Source: Aureispira sp. CCB-E (lineage in GTDB: Bacteria > Bacteroidota > Bacteroidia > Chitinophagales > Saprospiraceae). From it: DNA of 64,000 nt. The stretch lies in assembly GCF_031326345.1 (NCBI RefSeq), contig NZ_CP133671.1, forward strand, positions 4,402,001 to 4,466,000, read 5' to 3'. The notes beneath the pieces were generated by a model that was given only the letters and a program-made list of their open reading frames with translations, searched no databases and had not been told where the DNA came from. Of the stretch, positions 52,908-62,148 are shown in pieces. The stretch's first letter is position 1; each line of letters begins with the position of its first letter. Made by a program: the position numbers and the translations under genes.

Positions 52908-54113
52908 ATGGAAGCATACATATATGATAGCCTTCGCACACCAAGAGGTAGAGGGAATAAAAAAGGCGCTTTGGTTGGCACTACAGCCACTCAACTGGTT
53001 GTTACTGTTATGGACGAACTTAGAAAGCGCCATAACTTAGATACCACTCAAGTTGAAGATATGATTTTAGGCTGTGTGACTCAAATCATGGATCAAGGTG
53101 CCAATGTGGCTAAGACTGCTGCACAACATTCTGGCTACGGAGAACATCTTACAGCAGTTACTTTAAATAGATTTTGTGGTTCAGGACTTGAAGCCATTAA
53201 TCAAGCTGCCGCCTATATTAAATCTGGATTTAATGATTTAATGTTAGCGGGCGGTGTGGAATCTATGTCTAGAGTTAAAATTGGCTTAGACGGTGGTGCA
53301 ATTGCGATGGACCCCACTGTTGCTCTTCCTGGGCACTTTGTTCCTCAAGGTATCTCGGCCGATCTTATCGCCACAAAATACGGTTACTCAAGAAATGATG
53401 CCGATAAATTTGCGTTAGAATCTCAAAAACGTGCTGCCAAAGCATGGGCAGAAAATGCTTTTGAAAAATCCATTGTTCCTATTCGAGATATTAATGATTT
53501 TCTCGTGCTGGATAAAGATGAGAATGTTCGTCCAAGCACAACCTTAGAAGGCTTGGGAAGCCTAAAACCTGCCTTTGAAAAGATGGGACAAATGGGCGGC
53601 TTTGATGCTGTTGCAATTGACCGATACCCAGAAGTAGAAGCGATTAACCATGTGCATCATGCTGGCAATTCCTCAGCTATTGTTGATGGAGCAGCACTTA
53701 CTTTAATTGGCAACCAATTGGCTGGAGAACGCCTAGGTCTAAAACCAAGAGCTAGAATTAAATCTGTTGCCACTTATGGCACAGATCCTACTATTATGTT
53801 GGTTGGTCCTGCTCCTGCTAGTCGCAAAGCTCTACAAAAAGCAGGTATGTCTAAAAACGATATCGATTTATTTGAAGTTAATGAAGCTTTTGCTTCTGTT
53901 GCACTTCGTTTTATGGATGATTTAGACATTGACCATGCTAAAGTAAATGTTAATGGTGGAGCTATTGCCCTAGGGCATCCGTTGGGCGCTACTGGTTGTA
54001 TGTTGGTCGGTACGGCTTTGGATGAATTGGAAAGACGAGGGTTGAGTACAGCACTAATTACCCTTTGTATCGGTGGTGGTATGGGGATTGCAACAATTAT
54101 AGAACGAGTGTAA
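52908..54113 (+). CDS. Acetyl-CoA acyltransferase (thiolase)
   Basis: 401 residues, usual for FadA/FadI-type thiolases. Splits 3-ketoacyl-CoA with CoA in the last step of beta-oxidation. The catalytic set is complete: nucleophile Cys90 in LNRFCGSGLEAIN, His357 in GHPLGATG, and Cys387 in LCIGGGMG. Lacks the insertion of archaeal forms. First of three tightly packed genes (gaps of 12 and 5 bp); the third is the hydratase/dehydrogenase, giving the core FadA/FadB-like pair. Acetoacetyl-CoA specificity cannot be excluded. Confidence 0.93.
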   Translation: MEAYIYDSLRTPRGRGNKKGALVGTTATQLVVTVMDELRKRHNLDTTQVEDMILGCVTQIMDQGANVAKTAAQHSGYGEHLTAVTLNRFCGSGLEAINQAAAYIKSGFNDLMLAGGVESMSRVKIGLDGGAIAMDPTVALPGHFVPQGISADLIATKYGYSRNDADKFALESQKRAAKAWAENAFEKSIVPIRDINDFLVLDKDENVRPSTTLEGLGSLKPAFEKMGQMGGFDAVAIDRYPEVEAINHVHHAGNSSAIVDGAALTLIGNQLAGERLGLKPRARIKSVATYGTDPTIMLVGPAPASRKALQKAGMSKNDIDLFEVNEAFASVALRFMDDLDIDHAKVNVNGGAIALGHPLGATGCMLVGTALDELERRGLSTALITLCIGGGMGIATIIERV

Positions 54114-54125
54114 GCACGAAATACA

Positions 54126-54551
54126 ATGGAACGAAAACTAATTGCAGGTTTTGTAGGTGGTATTGGTTATATCTTTGTCACTTGGGCAGCTACTTTGACA
54201 GGAATTTTAGATTGGTACAAAAATTTTGACCCAGATCATTTGACAGAAATTGTGTCTATTTTTGCGCCTTTTTCTTTAATGGCAATGTTTCTATTTTTGA
54301 CCATTTACTTATATCATAGATGGCAGCCACAGGAAAAACGAAAAAAGACATTTGGAAAATTAATGATTATTGGAACTGGGTTTGCTATGGGCGCAACGAC
54401 TACACAGTTGACCTTAATGCAAATAGATGGTGTCAAAATTGGCAATTCCTTAATTGTTGCTGGTCTTTTTTTTGCAACTAGTCTGCTTATTTCCCTACTT
54501 ATCTCTAGTTTTTATCTATTCATTAAAAACATAACTCAAGAAGAAGATTAA
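54126..54551 (+). CDS. Small polytopic membrane protein, 141 aa
   Basis: Four predicted membrane segments (about 8-25, 43-64, 80-97, 105-130) joined by short loops, with a basic cytosolic link HRWQPQEKRKK. No known family recognised. Its position between the thiolase and hydratase/dehydrogenase genes, 12 and 5 bp away, indicates co-transcription; a role in fatty-acid uptake or tethering is conceivable but unsupported. Confidence 0.75.
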   Translation: MERKLIAGFVGGIGYIFVTWAATLTGILDWYKNFDPDHLTEIVSIFAPFSLMAMFLFLTIYLYHRWQPQEKRKKTFGKLMIIGTGFAMGATTTQLTLMQIDGVKIGNSLIVAGLFFATSLLISLLISSFYLFIKNITQEED

Positions 54552-54556
54552 AAATA

Positions 54557-56701
54557 ATGGAATCAACAACAATAAAAAATGACTTGCTGGAATATGCAAT
54601 TGATGCCGATGGTTTTGCAACCATTACCATCAATATGGTCAATGAGCCAACTAACTTATTTAGTATAGATTTTATTCAATCTTATTTAGAAATTGCTCAA
54701 CAAGCAGTAGAAAACCCTACCGTAAAAGGGGTTATTGTCACTTCTGCTCATAGAGATTTTATGGCAGGAGCCGATCTAAAATTCATTGGTAATCCCCCTA
54801 AAAACAAGGAAGGTCTATTTAAAGATATTTTAAATGTTCATAAAGGTTTCCGTACACTTGAACAAGCGGGAAAACCTTTTGTAGCCGCTATCAATGGCAC
54901 TGCTTTGGGGGGTGGGTACGAGCTCGCCTTAACTTGTCATCATCGAATTGCATTAAGCAAGCCTAGTATTAAAATTGGTTTGCCAGAAGTTAATTTAGGT
55001 TTGCTACCTGGCGGAGGTGGAACACAACGCTTGAGCTATCTTATTGGCATTCCTAAAGCGACGACTTATATCCTTCAAGGAAAACAATTTCGCCCGACTC
55101 AAGCCTTATCAGAAGGTTTTATCGATCAAGTTGTCACCGACCAAGAAGCTCTGATTGCCGCTGCTAAACAGTGGATTCTAAAGAACAGTGCCCCTATTCA
55201 GCCTTGGGATGACAAACGCTATAAAATTCCTCAAGGAGGCTTGATGTCTAAATCTGGCACTGACACTATGATTGGTGGGATTGGCAATTTACGGAAAAAA
55301 ACGCATGGCAATTATCCAGGCGCTCAATATGCAATGGCTTGCATTCACGATGGAATGTTGCTCCCTATTGATAGAGGATTGGAAATCGAAGCACGTTATT
55401 TTATCAAAGCGTTTTATTCAAAAGAGGCTCAAAATTTAATCCGTACAGGATTTTTTGCTATCAACGAAGCCAAAAAGGGCAAAGTTAAACCTAAAGGATT
55501 TGACTTTTATACAATTAACAAAGTAGGTATTTTAGGCGCAGGAATGATGGGCGCAGGAATTGCTTATGTTTCTGCTCGTGTTGGGATGGATGTTGTGCTA
55601 AAGGATACCTCCGTAGAAAATGCAGAAAAAGGAAAAGCATATTCTGAAAAATTACTTCAAAAAAATGTTTCTAAAGGGCGAATTACGCCAGAATTATTGC
55701 AACAAACTCTGGATAAAATCCAAACGACAGATCAAACAAAGGACATGGCTGATTGTGATTTGATTATAGAAGCTGTTTATGAAAATCCTGAATTAAAAGC
55801 TAAGGTTACTCAAGAAGCAGAAGCTTATTTAAATCCTAAAAAAATCTTTGCTTCTAATACCTCTACAATTCCTATTACTTTACTAGCCAAAGCAGCCAAA
55901 CGCCCAGAGAATTTTATTGGCATGCATTTTTTCTCTCCTGTTGACAAAATGCCACTCGTAGAGTTGATTGTAGGTAAAGAGACTTCTGATTATGCGGTTG
56001 CAGCGGCAGTAGATTACGTAACGCAAATTGGTAAAATTCCAATTGTAGTAAATGATAGTAGAGGATTTTTTACTTCTAGAGTATTTTCTACCTTTACTCG
56101 TGAAGGTGCTTTGTTGCTCCATGAAGGAGTTCCGCCTGCGGTCATTGAAAATGTAGCCAAACGTGTCGGTATGCCTGTTGGTCCTCTTGCCGTAACTGAT
56201 GAAGTTTCATTGAGTTTAGCATTAAATGTTATGGATGCAGATCAAAAAGAACGGGGTAAAACTGCTCAAACTTTATATGAATTGTTGCATAAAATGGCTG
56301 TTGATCTAGGTAGACCAGGCAAAAAAGCGGGTAAAGGATTTTATGAATACCCTTCTGGTGGTCATAAACATCTTTGGGCTGGTCTAAAAGAACACTTCCC
56401 AAGTGATCCCAATTACCTTGATGCAGAAACTGTTGGTAAACGTATCTTGCATATCATGGCTTTAGAATCTTATCGTTGTTTGGAAGAAGGAGTTCTCAAC
56501 TCGCCTACCGATGGAGATGTCGGTTCTCTAACAGGTTTTGGATTTCCTCCTTACACAGGAGGTGTTTTTTCTTACATTGATTATGTAGGAATTCGTGAAT
56601 TTGTAGAAGATTGTGACAATTTTGCAAGTTGCTATGGTCCTCGTTTTATCGTTCCAGAATCGCTTCGTGAAATGGCTGTGAATCAAGAAACTTTTTATTA
56701 G
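54557..56701 (+). CDS. Fatty-acid oxidation protein: enoyl-CoA hydratase / 3-hydroxyacyl-CoA dehydrogenase
   Basis: 714 residues, matching FadB/FadJ bifunctional alpha subunits. N-terminal crotonase domain: MAGADLKF for the oxyanion hole, NGTALGGGYELAL (Glu122) and LPEVNLGLLPGGGG (Glu144) supply the catalytic Glu pair. Dehydrogenase domain from about 315: VGILGAGMMGAGIAYVSA (NAD-binding), HFFSPVDKMPLVE, NDSRGFFTSRV, and a C-terminal helical half. Converts 2-enoyl-CoA to 3-ketoacyl-CoA for the thiolase. Ends the operon; a weak hairpin follows. Whether it acts aerobically (FadB) or anaerobically (FadJ) cannot be decided. Confidence 0.95.
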   Translation: MESTTIKNDLLEYAIDADGFATITINMVNEPTNLFSIDFIQSYLEIAQQAVENPTVKGVIVTSAHRDFMAGADLKFIGNPPKNKEGLFKDILNVHKGFRTLEQAGKPFVAAINGTALGGGYELALTCHHRIALSKPSIKIGLPEVNLGLLPGGGGTQRLSYLIGIPKATTYILQGKQFRPTQALSEGFIDQVVTDQEALIAAAKQWILKNSAPIQPWDDKRYKIPQGGLMSKSGTDTMIGGIGNLRKKTHGNYPGAQYAMACIHDGMLLPIDRGLEIEARYFIKAFYSKEAQNLIRTGFFAINEAKKGKVKPKGFDFYTINKVGILGAGMMGAGIAYVSARVGMDVVLKDTSVENAEKGKAYSEKLLQKNVSKGRITPELLQQTLDKIQTTDQTKDMADCDLIIEAVYENPELKAKVTQEAEAYLNPKKIFASNTSTIPITLLAKAAKRPENFIGMHFFSPVDKMPLVELIVGKETSDYAVAAAVDYVTQIGKIPIVVNDSRGFFTSRVFSTFTREGALLLHEGVPPAVIENVAKRVGMPVGPLAVTDEVSLSLALNVMDADQKERGKTAQTLYELLHKMAVDLGRPGKKAGKGFYEYPSGGHKHLWAGLKEHFPSDPNYLDAETVGKRILHIMALESYRCLEEGVLNSPTDGDVGSLTGFGFPPYTGGVFSYIDYVGIREFVEDCDNFASCYGPRFIVPESLREMAVNQETFY

Positions 56702-56709
56702 AAATGCTG

Positions 56710-56752
56710 TCGCAGTGCTGCTATTTTGTACTCAAGAACAGTAGCACTGTGA
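56710..56752. terminator. Hairpin between convergent genes
   Basis: Stem TCGCAGTGCTGCT with AGTAGCACTGTGA (13 bp with a G-T pair and one mismatch), 17-nt loop, no T tract. May slow or end transcription from either side, weakly. Confidence 0.4.
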
Positions 56753-56762
56753 TACAAAACAT

Positions 56763-57551
56763 TTACGAATGGTTGTAATTTCTTCTCATTACTAGATTGT
56801 TTTTTTTCAAAAATAGTTGCCTTAGTCTTTCTTTTCCACTCTTTACAATCGACAAGACAAAATTAGACACAGATAAAGGAACGATACAAATGATTGCTTT
56901 GTTCTCCTTCATGGCACCAAGTTGATAAAAAAACTCTGTATACTCATCTATAGCTACTTTATTTTCCCAACGTTTGTTTTCCCTACTAGACTGAACCACA
57001 TTGCAAGGGTAAGTACCTAAAAATGGATGTTCATCTTCAAACTCGTATCCTCCTAACAAGCCCTGCTCTTTAACCGTTTCCATTAAATTTAAGATTTTTG
57101 AGGGCGTATTCATATTGGGTGAGGGATATATTTTTTGAACCGCTTTTTGGCTAATACAAAAAGAAGAAGGATGTATAAACCCTTCGATAATATATTGGGC
57201 GTATCCACGATAGCGAATAATTTGTGGCAAAACATTATAGAATAAAAAATTGGACAAATTGTTCTTGTTTCGATATCCTTTATCTATTGCTCCAGAACCT
57301 CTGTATACAATACTTTTATGACCATTTAACTTCAATTTATAACCAAAGAGTACCATAATACCAACGGCATCTGCTCCATTCCAAATTACTCTCAACCTTG
57401 CAACGACAGCATTCTTGCATTTTTTATTTAAGTAATCATCCTGTATTGGGGTATCAAAATGCCGAGTATAAACAGATTTAATGGATTTCCACAAACTTGT
57501 TAATTCTTTTGCAGACATTTTCTCTAATTGATAATTCTTTATTGTCGTCAT
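56763..57551 (-). CDS. Hypothetical protein, possible GNAT-like fold, 262 aa
   Basis: No signal peptide or membrane segment. The centre, VYRGSGAIDKGYRNKNNLSN followed by FLFYNVLPQII, resembles GNAT motif A with its Gly-rich turn and following helix; VARLRVIWNGADAVGIMVLFGY fits the preceding strands. Basic, and Tyr/Asn-rich. I cannot name a family. Convergent with the beta-oxidation operon. Confidence 0.65.
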   Translation of the reverse strand: MTTIKNYQLEKMSAKELTSLWKSIKSVYTRHFDTPIQDDYLNKKCKNAVVARLRVIWNGADAVGIMVLFGYKLKLNGHKSIVYRGSGAIDKGYRNKNNLSNFLFYNVLPQIIRYRGYAQYIIEGFIHPSSFCISQKAVQKIYPSPNMNTPSKILNLMETVKEQGLLGGYEFEDEHPFLGTYPCNVVQSSRENKRWENKVAIDEYTEFFYQLGAMKENKAIICIVPLSVSNFVLSIVKSGKERLRQLFLKKNNLVMRRNYNHS

Positions 57552-57763
57552 CTTTTATTGTTGATTATTTCCATCTAAAAAACATTAAAAGGTCGTCCAT
57601 TAATTGCCTACCCCCTAAAATTCGAAAAAACTATTATAACGTGTTTGCAAAACATCAAAAATGACCTTCTATTTTTGAGTGTCTTACAAACCAATAAAAT
57701 CAACCTCAAACATTGCCAATAAACACAAAAACTCGTACTTTGTGAAAAACTAAAACAAAAACG

Positions 57764-58495
57764 ATGAAAAAGCTTTTTATTGCCCTTATCCTATTCTATT
57801 TATTGCCTTCTACTCAAGCCCAAAAACTTCCTAACAAAATTCCTACGACTAGAGAGATTGTCTTAAATGCTGCCGATACAATTCAAAAAATCAGAATATT
57901 TATCGCCAATCCCAAAGTGAAAATTGAGGAAAATAAATTTTATACTTGGTATCAAAAACAACTTATCTTACACACACAAGGGGCTTGGTCTGGCAAACTA
58001 CTACAAGGGAAATACGAATCTTTTTACCCCAATCACAACCTACTAGAGCAAGGCATTTATGAAAAAGGATGGAAAGTTGGGCTTTGGAAACGTTGGTATG
58101 CTGATGGCACTCTAAAAGAGCAAGTCTCTTGGAAAAAAGGGGTGCGACATGGTTCTTTTGAGACTTTTGATGCCAATGGTCAGCTAACTCAAAAAGGGAG
58201 GTATAAGAACGGGCAATTACATGGTCCTTTTTCTACCTTTGTGGACGGAAAAGAAACCAAGGTAAAATATCGTAAAGACAAAATTGTTGTCAAAAAAGAA
58301 GCAAGCAATAAATTCCAACTTTTTAAGAAAAAGAAACAACCCAACGACCAAGCTAAACAGTCCCCCAAAAAGTCCTCAAAATCTGCTAAACCTGCTCAAA
58401 AAAAAGAGACTCGCCCTACTAAAAAGCGCAACCATAAACAACAGAAGAAAAAACAATCCTCTGCCAAAAAAGACCTTCCAAACAATCCAAAATAG
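57764..58495 (+). CDS. MORN-repeat (YwqK-like) exported protein with basic tail
   Basis: 243 residues. Signal peptide 1-19 (ends STQAQ). Residues about 80-175 contain four MORN-type units of G.Y..G...G.W..(Y).(D/N)G pattern (e.g. YEKGWKVGLWKRWYADGTLKEQ, GVRHGSFETFDANGQ, GRYKNGQLHGPFSTF). The last 70 residues are very Lys/Gln/Ser-rich, a low-complexity basic tail. Such MORN proteins are common exported or surface proteins in Bacteroidota with unknown function. It converges on the T2SS/T4P-like operon with a 13-bp gap. Confidence 0.8.
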   Translation: MKKLFIALILFYLLPSTQAQKLPNKIPTTREIVLNAADTIQKIRIFIANPKVKIEENKFYTWYQKQLILHTQGAWSGKLLQGKYESFYPNHNLLEQGIYEKGWKVGLWKRWYADGTLKEQVSWKKGVRHGSFETFDANGQLTQKGRYKNGQLHGPFSTFVDGKETKVKYRKDKIVVKKEASNKFQLFKKKKQPNDQAKQSPKKSSKSAKPAQKKETRPTKKRNHKQQKKKQSSAKKDLPNNPK

Positions 58496-58508
58496 TGTTT
58501 CAGAAAAC

Positions 58509-59048
58509 CTAACGTTTCTTCATAAAAGTTTGTTCTTGTTGCCCAAATTGTAGTCGAATAGAATCTTTATAGATTTCCTTTACGTGCACCTGTTGAAAAA
58601 CATCTCGCTTTCTGGCTATGGGATAAAATCGATTGTTTATTTTCAAGAGAGCAACGGTATCATTATCCATCACTTGATAACCTTGATAGACAATAGCAGG
58701 AAAGGGTTTTGAGGTTACATTTTGCACGATAGGTTGAGGTGTTTTTTTACTGATTTTGGGAGGCGTACTTTTCGTTCTAGAAGACTTTGTTCTCGAACCA
58801 ACTGCGCTTCCATTATTATCAGAAGAATAATAAAATCGTTTTCCCAAAAATGGGTCTTTATAGTCTACTAACAAAACATAAGTACTATCCTCCTGCTTTT
58901 CTTCAAATACAGGTAGCTTATTATATTGAGGAATGTCAAACACTTCCTCTGAACCATATACAGCTTGATAAATTTTATAAAAAACCAGCCCCCATACCAC
59001 CAATAATACAGGACCTAAAACATAGGGTGCATATTTATTATCTTTCAT
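58509..59048 (-). CDS. GspC/PilP-like membrane-anchored protein
   Basis: 179 residues with one N-terminal membrane anchor (about 8-28: YAPYVLGPVLLVVWGLVFYKIY) and a periplasmic part. YKDPFL (about 64-69) is like the PilP/GspC pre-domain motif, and IVYQGYQVMDNDTVALLKIN then VQVHVKEIYKDSIRLQF resembles the small beta (HR) domain of these proteins, which links the inner-membrane platform to the secretin. Last gene of the operon; gap of 3 bp to the lipoprotein. Assignment rests on context and short motifs. Confidence 0.6.
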   Translation of the reverse strand: MKDNKYAPYVLGPVLLVVWGLVFYKIYQAVYGSEEVFDIPQYNKLPVFEEKQEDSTYVLLVDYKDPFLGKRFYYSSDNNGSAVGSRTKSSRTKSTPPKISKKTPQPIVQNVTSKPFPAIVYQGYQVMDNDTVALLKINNRFYPIARKRDVFQQVHVKEIYKDSIRLQFGQQEQTFMKKR

Positions 59049-59051
59049 TCC

Positions 59052-59987
59052 TTAGTTAATTGTAAATTGCCACAAACTAGATCGACTGCTTTGTTGATTA
59101 TTCGTTCCAACAGACTTCACTTGCCAATAATAAGTACCTGCGCCATATCCAACTGTATCCGAACTATTAAAAGTGTAATTATTGTTTGTCAATTCCAATT
59201 TTTGATAAGGAGTTGCCGTATTGTTATGATATAAAAAGAGGCTATCTTTTGCAATTCTAGAAGCTCGTTGCCAACTCATATTAAAAGGTAACGTCAATGT
59301 GCTATTATTTGCTGGTGTATTATGAATTGGAATCATATTGATATTAAACTGTTTTACGGAAGTGTAAGAAGTGGTATCTCTTCCCACGCGCATGGCACGA
59401 ATTCGATAGTAAAATGTTCCCAAACCTAATCGACGTATCAAATAAACATAATCTTGTGTAGTGGCAGTATCTACGGCAATAGTTTGACTATTAAAAGAGG
59501 GATGCGTTGCTACTTGTAACTGATACTGATTGGCTAATCCAAGTGCTGTCCAGAAAAAAGCGACAGAATCTTTGGCATAAATTGTACTAGGAGTTGGAGC
59601 AATTAGATTGACTGTTTGGTTAGCTAAAGTCGTATCTTGTACAACACTTAAACTATAAGTATTATAATCCGTTTCACTAGAATTATTTCTACCGATTACC
59701 CTCCACTGATACTCTTTGGGCTCTAAGCCTAAAGTCAAACGCCTTCCCGATATTACGGTATCTAACACATAGTCTTCTATAAAATCAAATCGCTGGGAGA
59801 CAATTTGAAAACGATAGGTGCTGACATCGGGGAGGCTATCCCACACAAAGGTTTGTGTCTGGGTATAAGTAGTATAACCATTAGGCGGTGAAAGCATATC
59901 TACTTTTCGTTTGCTTAAATCTTCTTCAAAAATTAAATTGCAACTAATGGTAGATATTAATAGGCTAAATACAATTAAATATTTCAT
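59052..59987 (-). CDS. Lipoprotein with three Fn3-like modules
   Basis: 311 residues. Lipoprotein signal ending TISC (Cys16). Then three Fn3-like beta modules, each with a hydrophobic W or Y and a LxxPxNG-type start: LSPPNGYTTYTQTQTFVWD (about 33), LIAPTPSTIYAKDSVAFFW (about 132), and NTPANNSTLTLPFNMSWQ (about 230). Recurring FxW.../YxWRV/YYWQVKS strands fit the fold. Embedded in the T2SS/T4P-like operon (gaps of 2 and 3 bp), a position usually taken by a pilotin or structural partner, but no classical homolog known to me. Confidence 0.75.
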   Translation of the reverse strand: MKYLIVFSLLISTISCNLIFEEDLSKRKVDMLSPPNGYTTYTQTQTFVWDSLPDVSTYRFQIVSQRFDFIEDYVLDTVISGRRLTLGLEPKEYQWRVIGRNNSSETDYNTYSLSVVQDTTLANQTVNLIAPTPSTIYAKDSVAFFWTALGLANQYQLQVATHPSFNSQTIAVDTATTQDYVYLIRRLGLGTFYYRIRAMRVGRDTTSYTSVKQFNINMIPIHNTPANNSTLTLPFNMSWQRASRIAKDSLFLYHNNTATPYQKLELTNNNYTFNSSDTVGYGAGTYYWQVKSVGTNNQQSSRSSLWQFTIN

Positions 59988-59989
59988 GG

Positions 59990-60514
59990 TTATTCGGTTT
60001 CTTTTTTGGATTTATTTTGAATATTTTGCAAGTGTATATCAGCGGTCAATTCTGGTGCTCGGCTTTGATAATTCTTACCTAAATTAAAGCTCACAGAAAC
60101 GATCCTTCCCAATTGCTGTTCGTGTTCCAAGTGGTATAATAATTTTACCATTGGGATAAAAGTTCCTTCCACTTTTATTGGATTGTGCAAGAAATTTAAA
60201 TCTTGTTCTTCATAGACAATGGATTCTGGCATTTCTTGTATAGCCAACTTATTTTCTTGACAAAAGGTCGTTACCTTTTGAAACAAATGATTTTGAGTAA
60301 ACGACTGATTGTTTTGTTCCGACTCCAACTTTGTCAATTGCTTTTGATAACGTTCTATTTGTTCCCAAGCTTGCCCTGCACTAGACATTTGTCGTCTTAA
60401 TTGATTCGTAGCATGATAAGCTGTCCATGTTTTTCCAAAAGCCAACCAATAAGCAATGCCCAAGAAAAGAACCATTCCTCCTAATAACAACTGATATTTT
60501 TGTTTGTAATTCAT
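59990..60514 (-). CDS. PilO/GspM-like inner-membrane protein
   Basis: 174 residues. One N-terminal membrane segment (about 10-27), a coiled coil (about 35-70: AWEQIERYQKQLTKLESEQ), and a small alpha+beta domain (about 75-165: FCQENKLAIQEMP, PIKVEGTFIPMVKLLYHLEH), the layout of PilO/GspM. These form the periplasmic alignment subcomplex with PilN-like partners. Sits 9 bp after gspF and 2 bp before the lipoprotein gene. Confidence 0.75.
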   Translation of the reverse strand: MNYKQKYQLLLGGMVLFLGIAYWLAFGKTWTAYHATNQLRRQMSSAGQAWEQIERYQKQLTKLESEQNNQSFTQNHLFQKVTTFCQENKLAIQEMPESIVYEEQDLNFLHNPIKVEGTFIPMVKLLYHLEHEQQLGRIVSVSFNLGKNYQSRAPELTADIHLQNIQNKSKKETE

Positions 60515-60523
60515 TTTAAGTTT

Positions 60524-61666
60524 TTAAAAGCCCATCGAAGTGCTCATCTTAAACAAAGGCAAATACATAGCTACCAAAATTACAGCTACAATTCCGCCCA
60601 AAAATACGATTAATACAGGTTCTATCAAACTACCAATAACTGCCGTTTGTTGATCGACCTCTTCGGTATATTGTCTCGCCAAGCGTTCAAACATCATATC
60701 CAATTTACCAGATTCCTCACCCACTTTTATTAATGCCAACGCTTGGGGAGGATAAAAATCAAACTGGGATAAAACTTCGTGTAGTTGTGCCCCTTGAAAC
60801 ACGGCTTGCTCTGTTTTTTTTAGTGACGAACTAACAGGATAAAAATTGATCATTTGTTGAACTAATTTTAAGGCATTCAACAAAGGTACTCCTGCTGCCA
60901 AAAGCAAAGCCATTGCTTGGCAAAAGCGAGACAAATAAACCTTTTGAATAATTCCTCCAAACAATGGAATATGCGATAAAACCCACCCCATCATTTTGCG
61001 ATACCACAACTTTTCTCGTTGGCTATAAGCTCCAACAATGAGCAATAATACACTTATCAATAAATAAGGCATCAAGACACCAACCCAACCCGATAAATTC
61101 ACAACCATTTGTGTCAAGGAAGGTAGCTCTTGCTTAAAACGACCGTAAATGCCACTAAACATAGGCACCAAATAACGCAATAAGAACAGAACGGCTAACA
61201 CCGAAAAAGACAACACAAAAACTGGATAGGCTAATGCCCCTGTTAATTGTCGTTGATAGCTCAATGTTTTTTCAAAAAAGCTAGACAAATCTCTTAAAAT
61301 CAAATGCAGACGCCCCGTTTCTTCTCCAATCTGCACGCTGTATTGTTCATAAATTGAAAATTTGCCCAGCTCTGCCATACTTTCTGACAGCGATTTTCCC
61401 TTTACAATAGACTCTTTCAAGCCCCGAATCAAAGCTTGATCTTGTTTCTTTTTAAAACTTTGTTCAATTAATTCTAAAGAAGCTTGAATATCTAGTCCTG
61501 ATCCCAATAGCGTTTCCAATTGACCATAGAGTACCAATTTTTTTTTGATGCCAAATTTGGGTTCAAAAAACTGAATATCCCGATTCATAAAACTCCAAAT
61601 AGAAGTCTTTGTTGAATCTTTAGGAACCGCCTTTGTAGCTTTCTTTTGTGGTAATTGGATACTCAT
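60524..61666 (-). CDS. gspF: Type II secretion / type IV pilus platform protein (GspF/PilC)
   Basis: 380 residues. Two T2SSF domains, each with a conserved helical cytoplasmic bundle and membrane spans: first domain about 45-165 (LETLLGSGLDIQASLELIEQ, ESMAELGKFSIYEQYSVQIGEETGRL), second about 250-370 (AMALLLAAGVPLLNALKLVQQ, LSQFDFYPPQALALIKVGEESGKLDMMFERLA). Spans near 145-168, 190-215 and 345-370. Works in the inner membrane between the assembly ATPase and the pseudopilus. It begins 4 bases inside the preceding prepilin gene (ATGA-type overlap), so translation is coupled. Confidence 0.93.
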   Translation of the reverse strand: MSIQLPQKKATKAVPKDSTKTSIWSFMNRDIQFFEPKFGIKKKLVLYGQLETLLGSGLDIQASLELIEQSFKKKQDQALIRGLKESIVKGKSLSESMAELGKFSIYEQYSVQIGEETGRLHLILRDLSSFFEKTLSYQRQLTGALAYPVFVLSFSVLAVLFLLRYLVPMFSGIYGRFKQELPSLTQMVVNLSGWVGVLMPYLLISVLLLIVGAYSQREKLWYRKMMGWVLSHIPLFGGIIQKVYLSRFCQAMALLLAAGVPLLNALKLVQQMINFYPVSSSLKKTEQAVFQGAQLHEVLSQFDFYPPQALALIKVGEESGKLDMMFERLARQYTEEVDQQTAVIGSLIEPVLIVFLGGIVAVILVAMYLPLFKMSTSMGF

Positions 61667-62148
61667 TTGTTTTCTATCTGCATTAGGGTTTTGTAATCGT
61701 AGGCTTTTTTTATAAAAATGGTAAAATTTTGCTCAAAAAACTGAGTTTTCAGCTCTACAGCATCTACTCGACCTTCTTGAACTTCTTGCAACTGCCAAGT
61801 TGTTGTAATCTTTAAAGTTGGCAACCTAAACGTATCTATATGAGGCTCTGACTGAACGATTTTTCTACAAATATTCTTTGGGTTAAAAAAATAATGAATG
61901 CTATACGTTTCATAATCAAATAACAACTGCTGATCTTGAACCCAAACATCCGTTGCAGCATAAGCATCCTTTTTAAGCAAGCCTTTTAGCTGTTCTATTG
62001 CTAAGACCTCTTCGTGCTGTTGTTCTTGGTGTTTCGCTTGTTCTTGAACGATTCCAATTACCAACATCGCCATACTAAAAATCAGTCCAGACAAAACCAT
62101 TACAGCAATCAATTCAACCATTGTAAACGCTGCCAATTTAGTTCTCAT
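61663..62148 (-). CDS. Type II/IV prepilin (GspJ-like)
   Basis: 161 residues. N-terminal prepilin peptide MRTKLAA, cleavage expected between Ala7 and Phe8, with Glu5 of the mature form (FTMVE) and the hydrophobic helix VELIAVMVLSGLIFSMAMLV. Note the -1 residue is Ala, not the usual Gly. The C-terminal half is mixed alpha-beta. Overlaps its neighbours by 4 and 11 bases. Confidence 0.85.
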   Translation of the reverse strand: MRTKLAAFTMVELIAVMVLSGLIFSMAMLVIGIVQEQAKHQEQQHEEVLAIEQLKGLLKKDAYAATDVWVQDQQLLFDYETYSIHYFFNPKNICRKIVQSEPHIDTFRLPTLKITTTWQLQEVQEGRVDAVELKTQFFEQNFTIFIKKAYDYKTLMQIENK

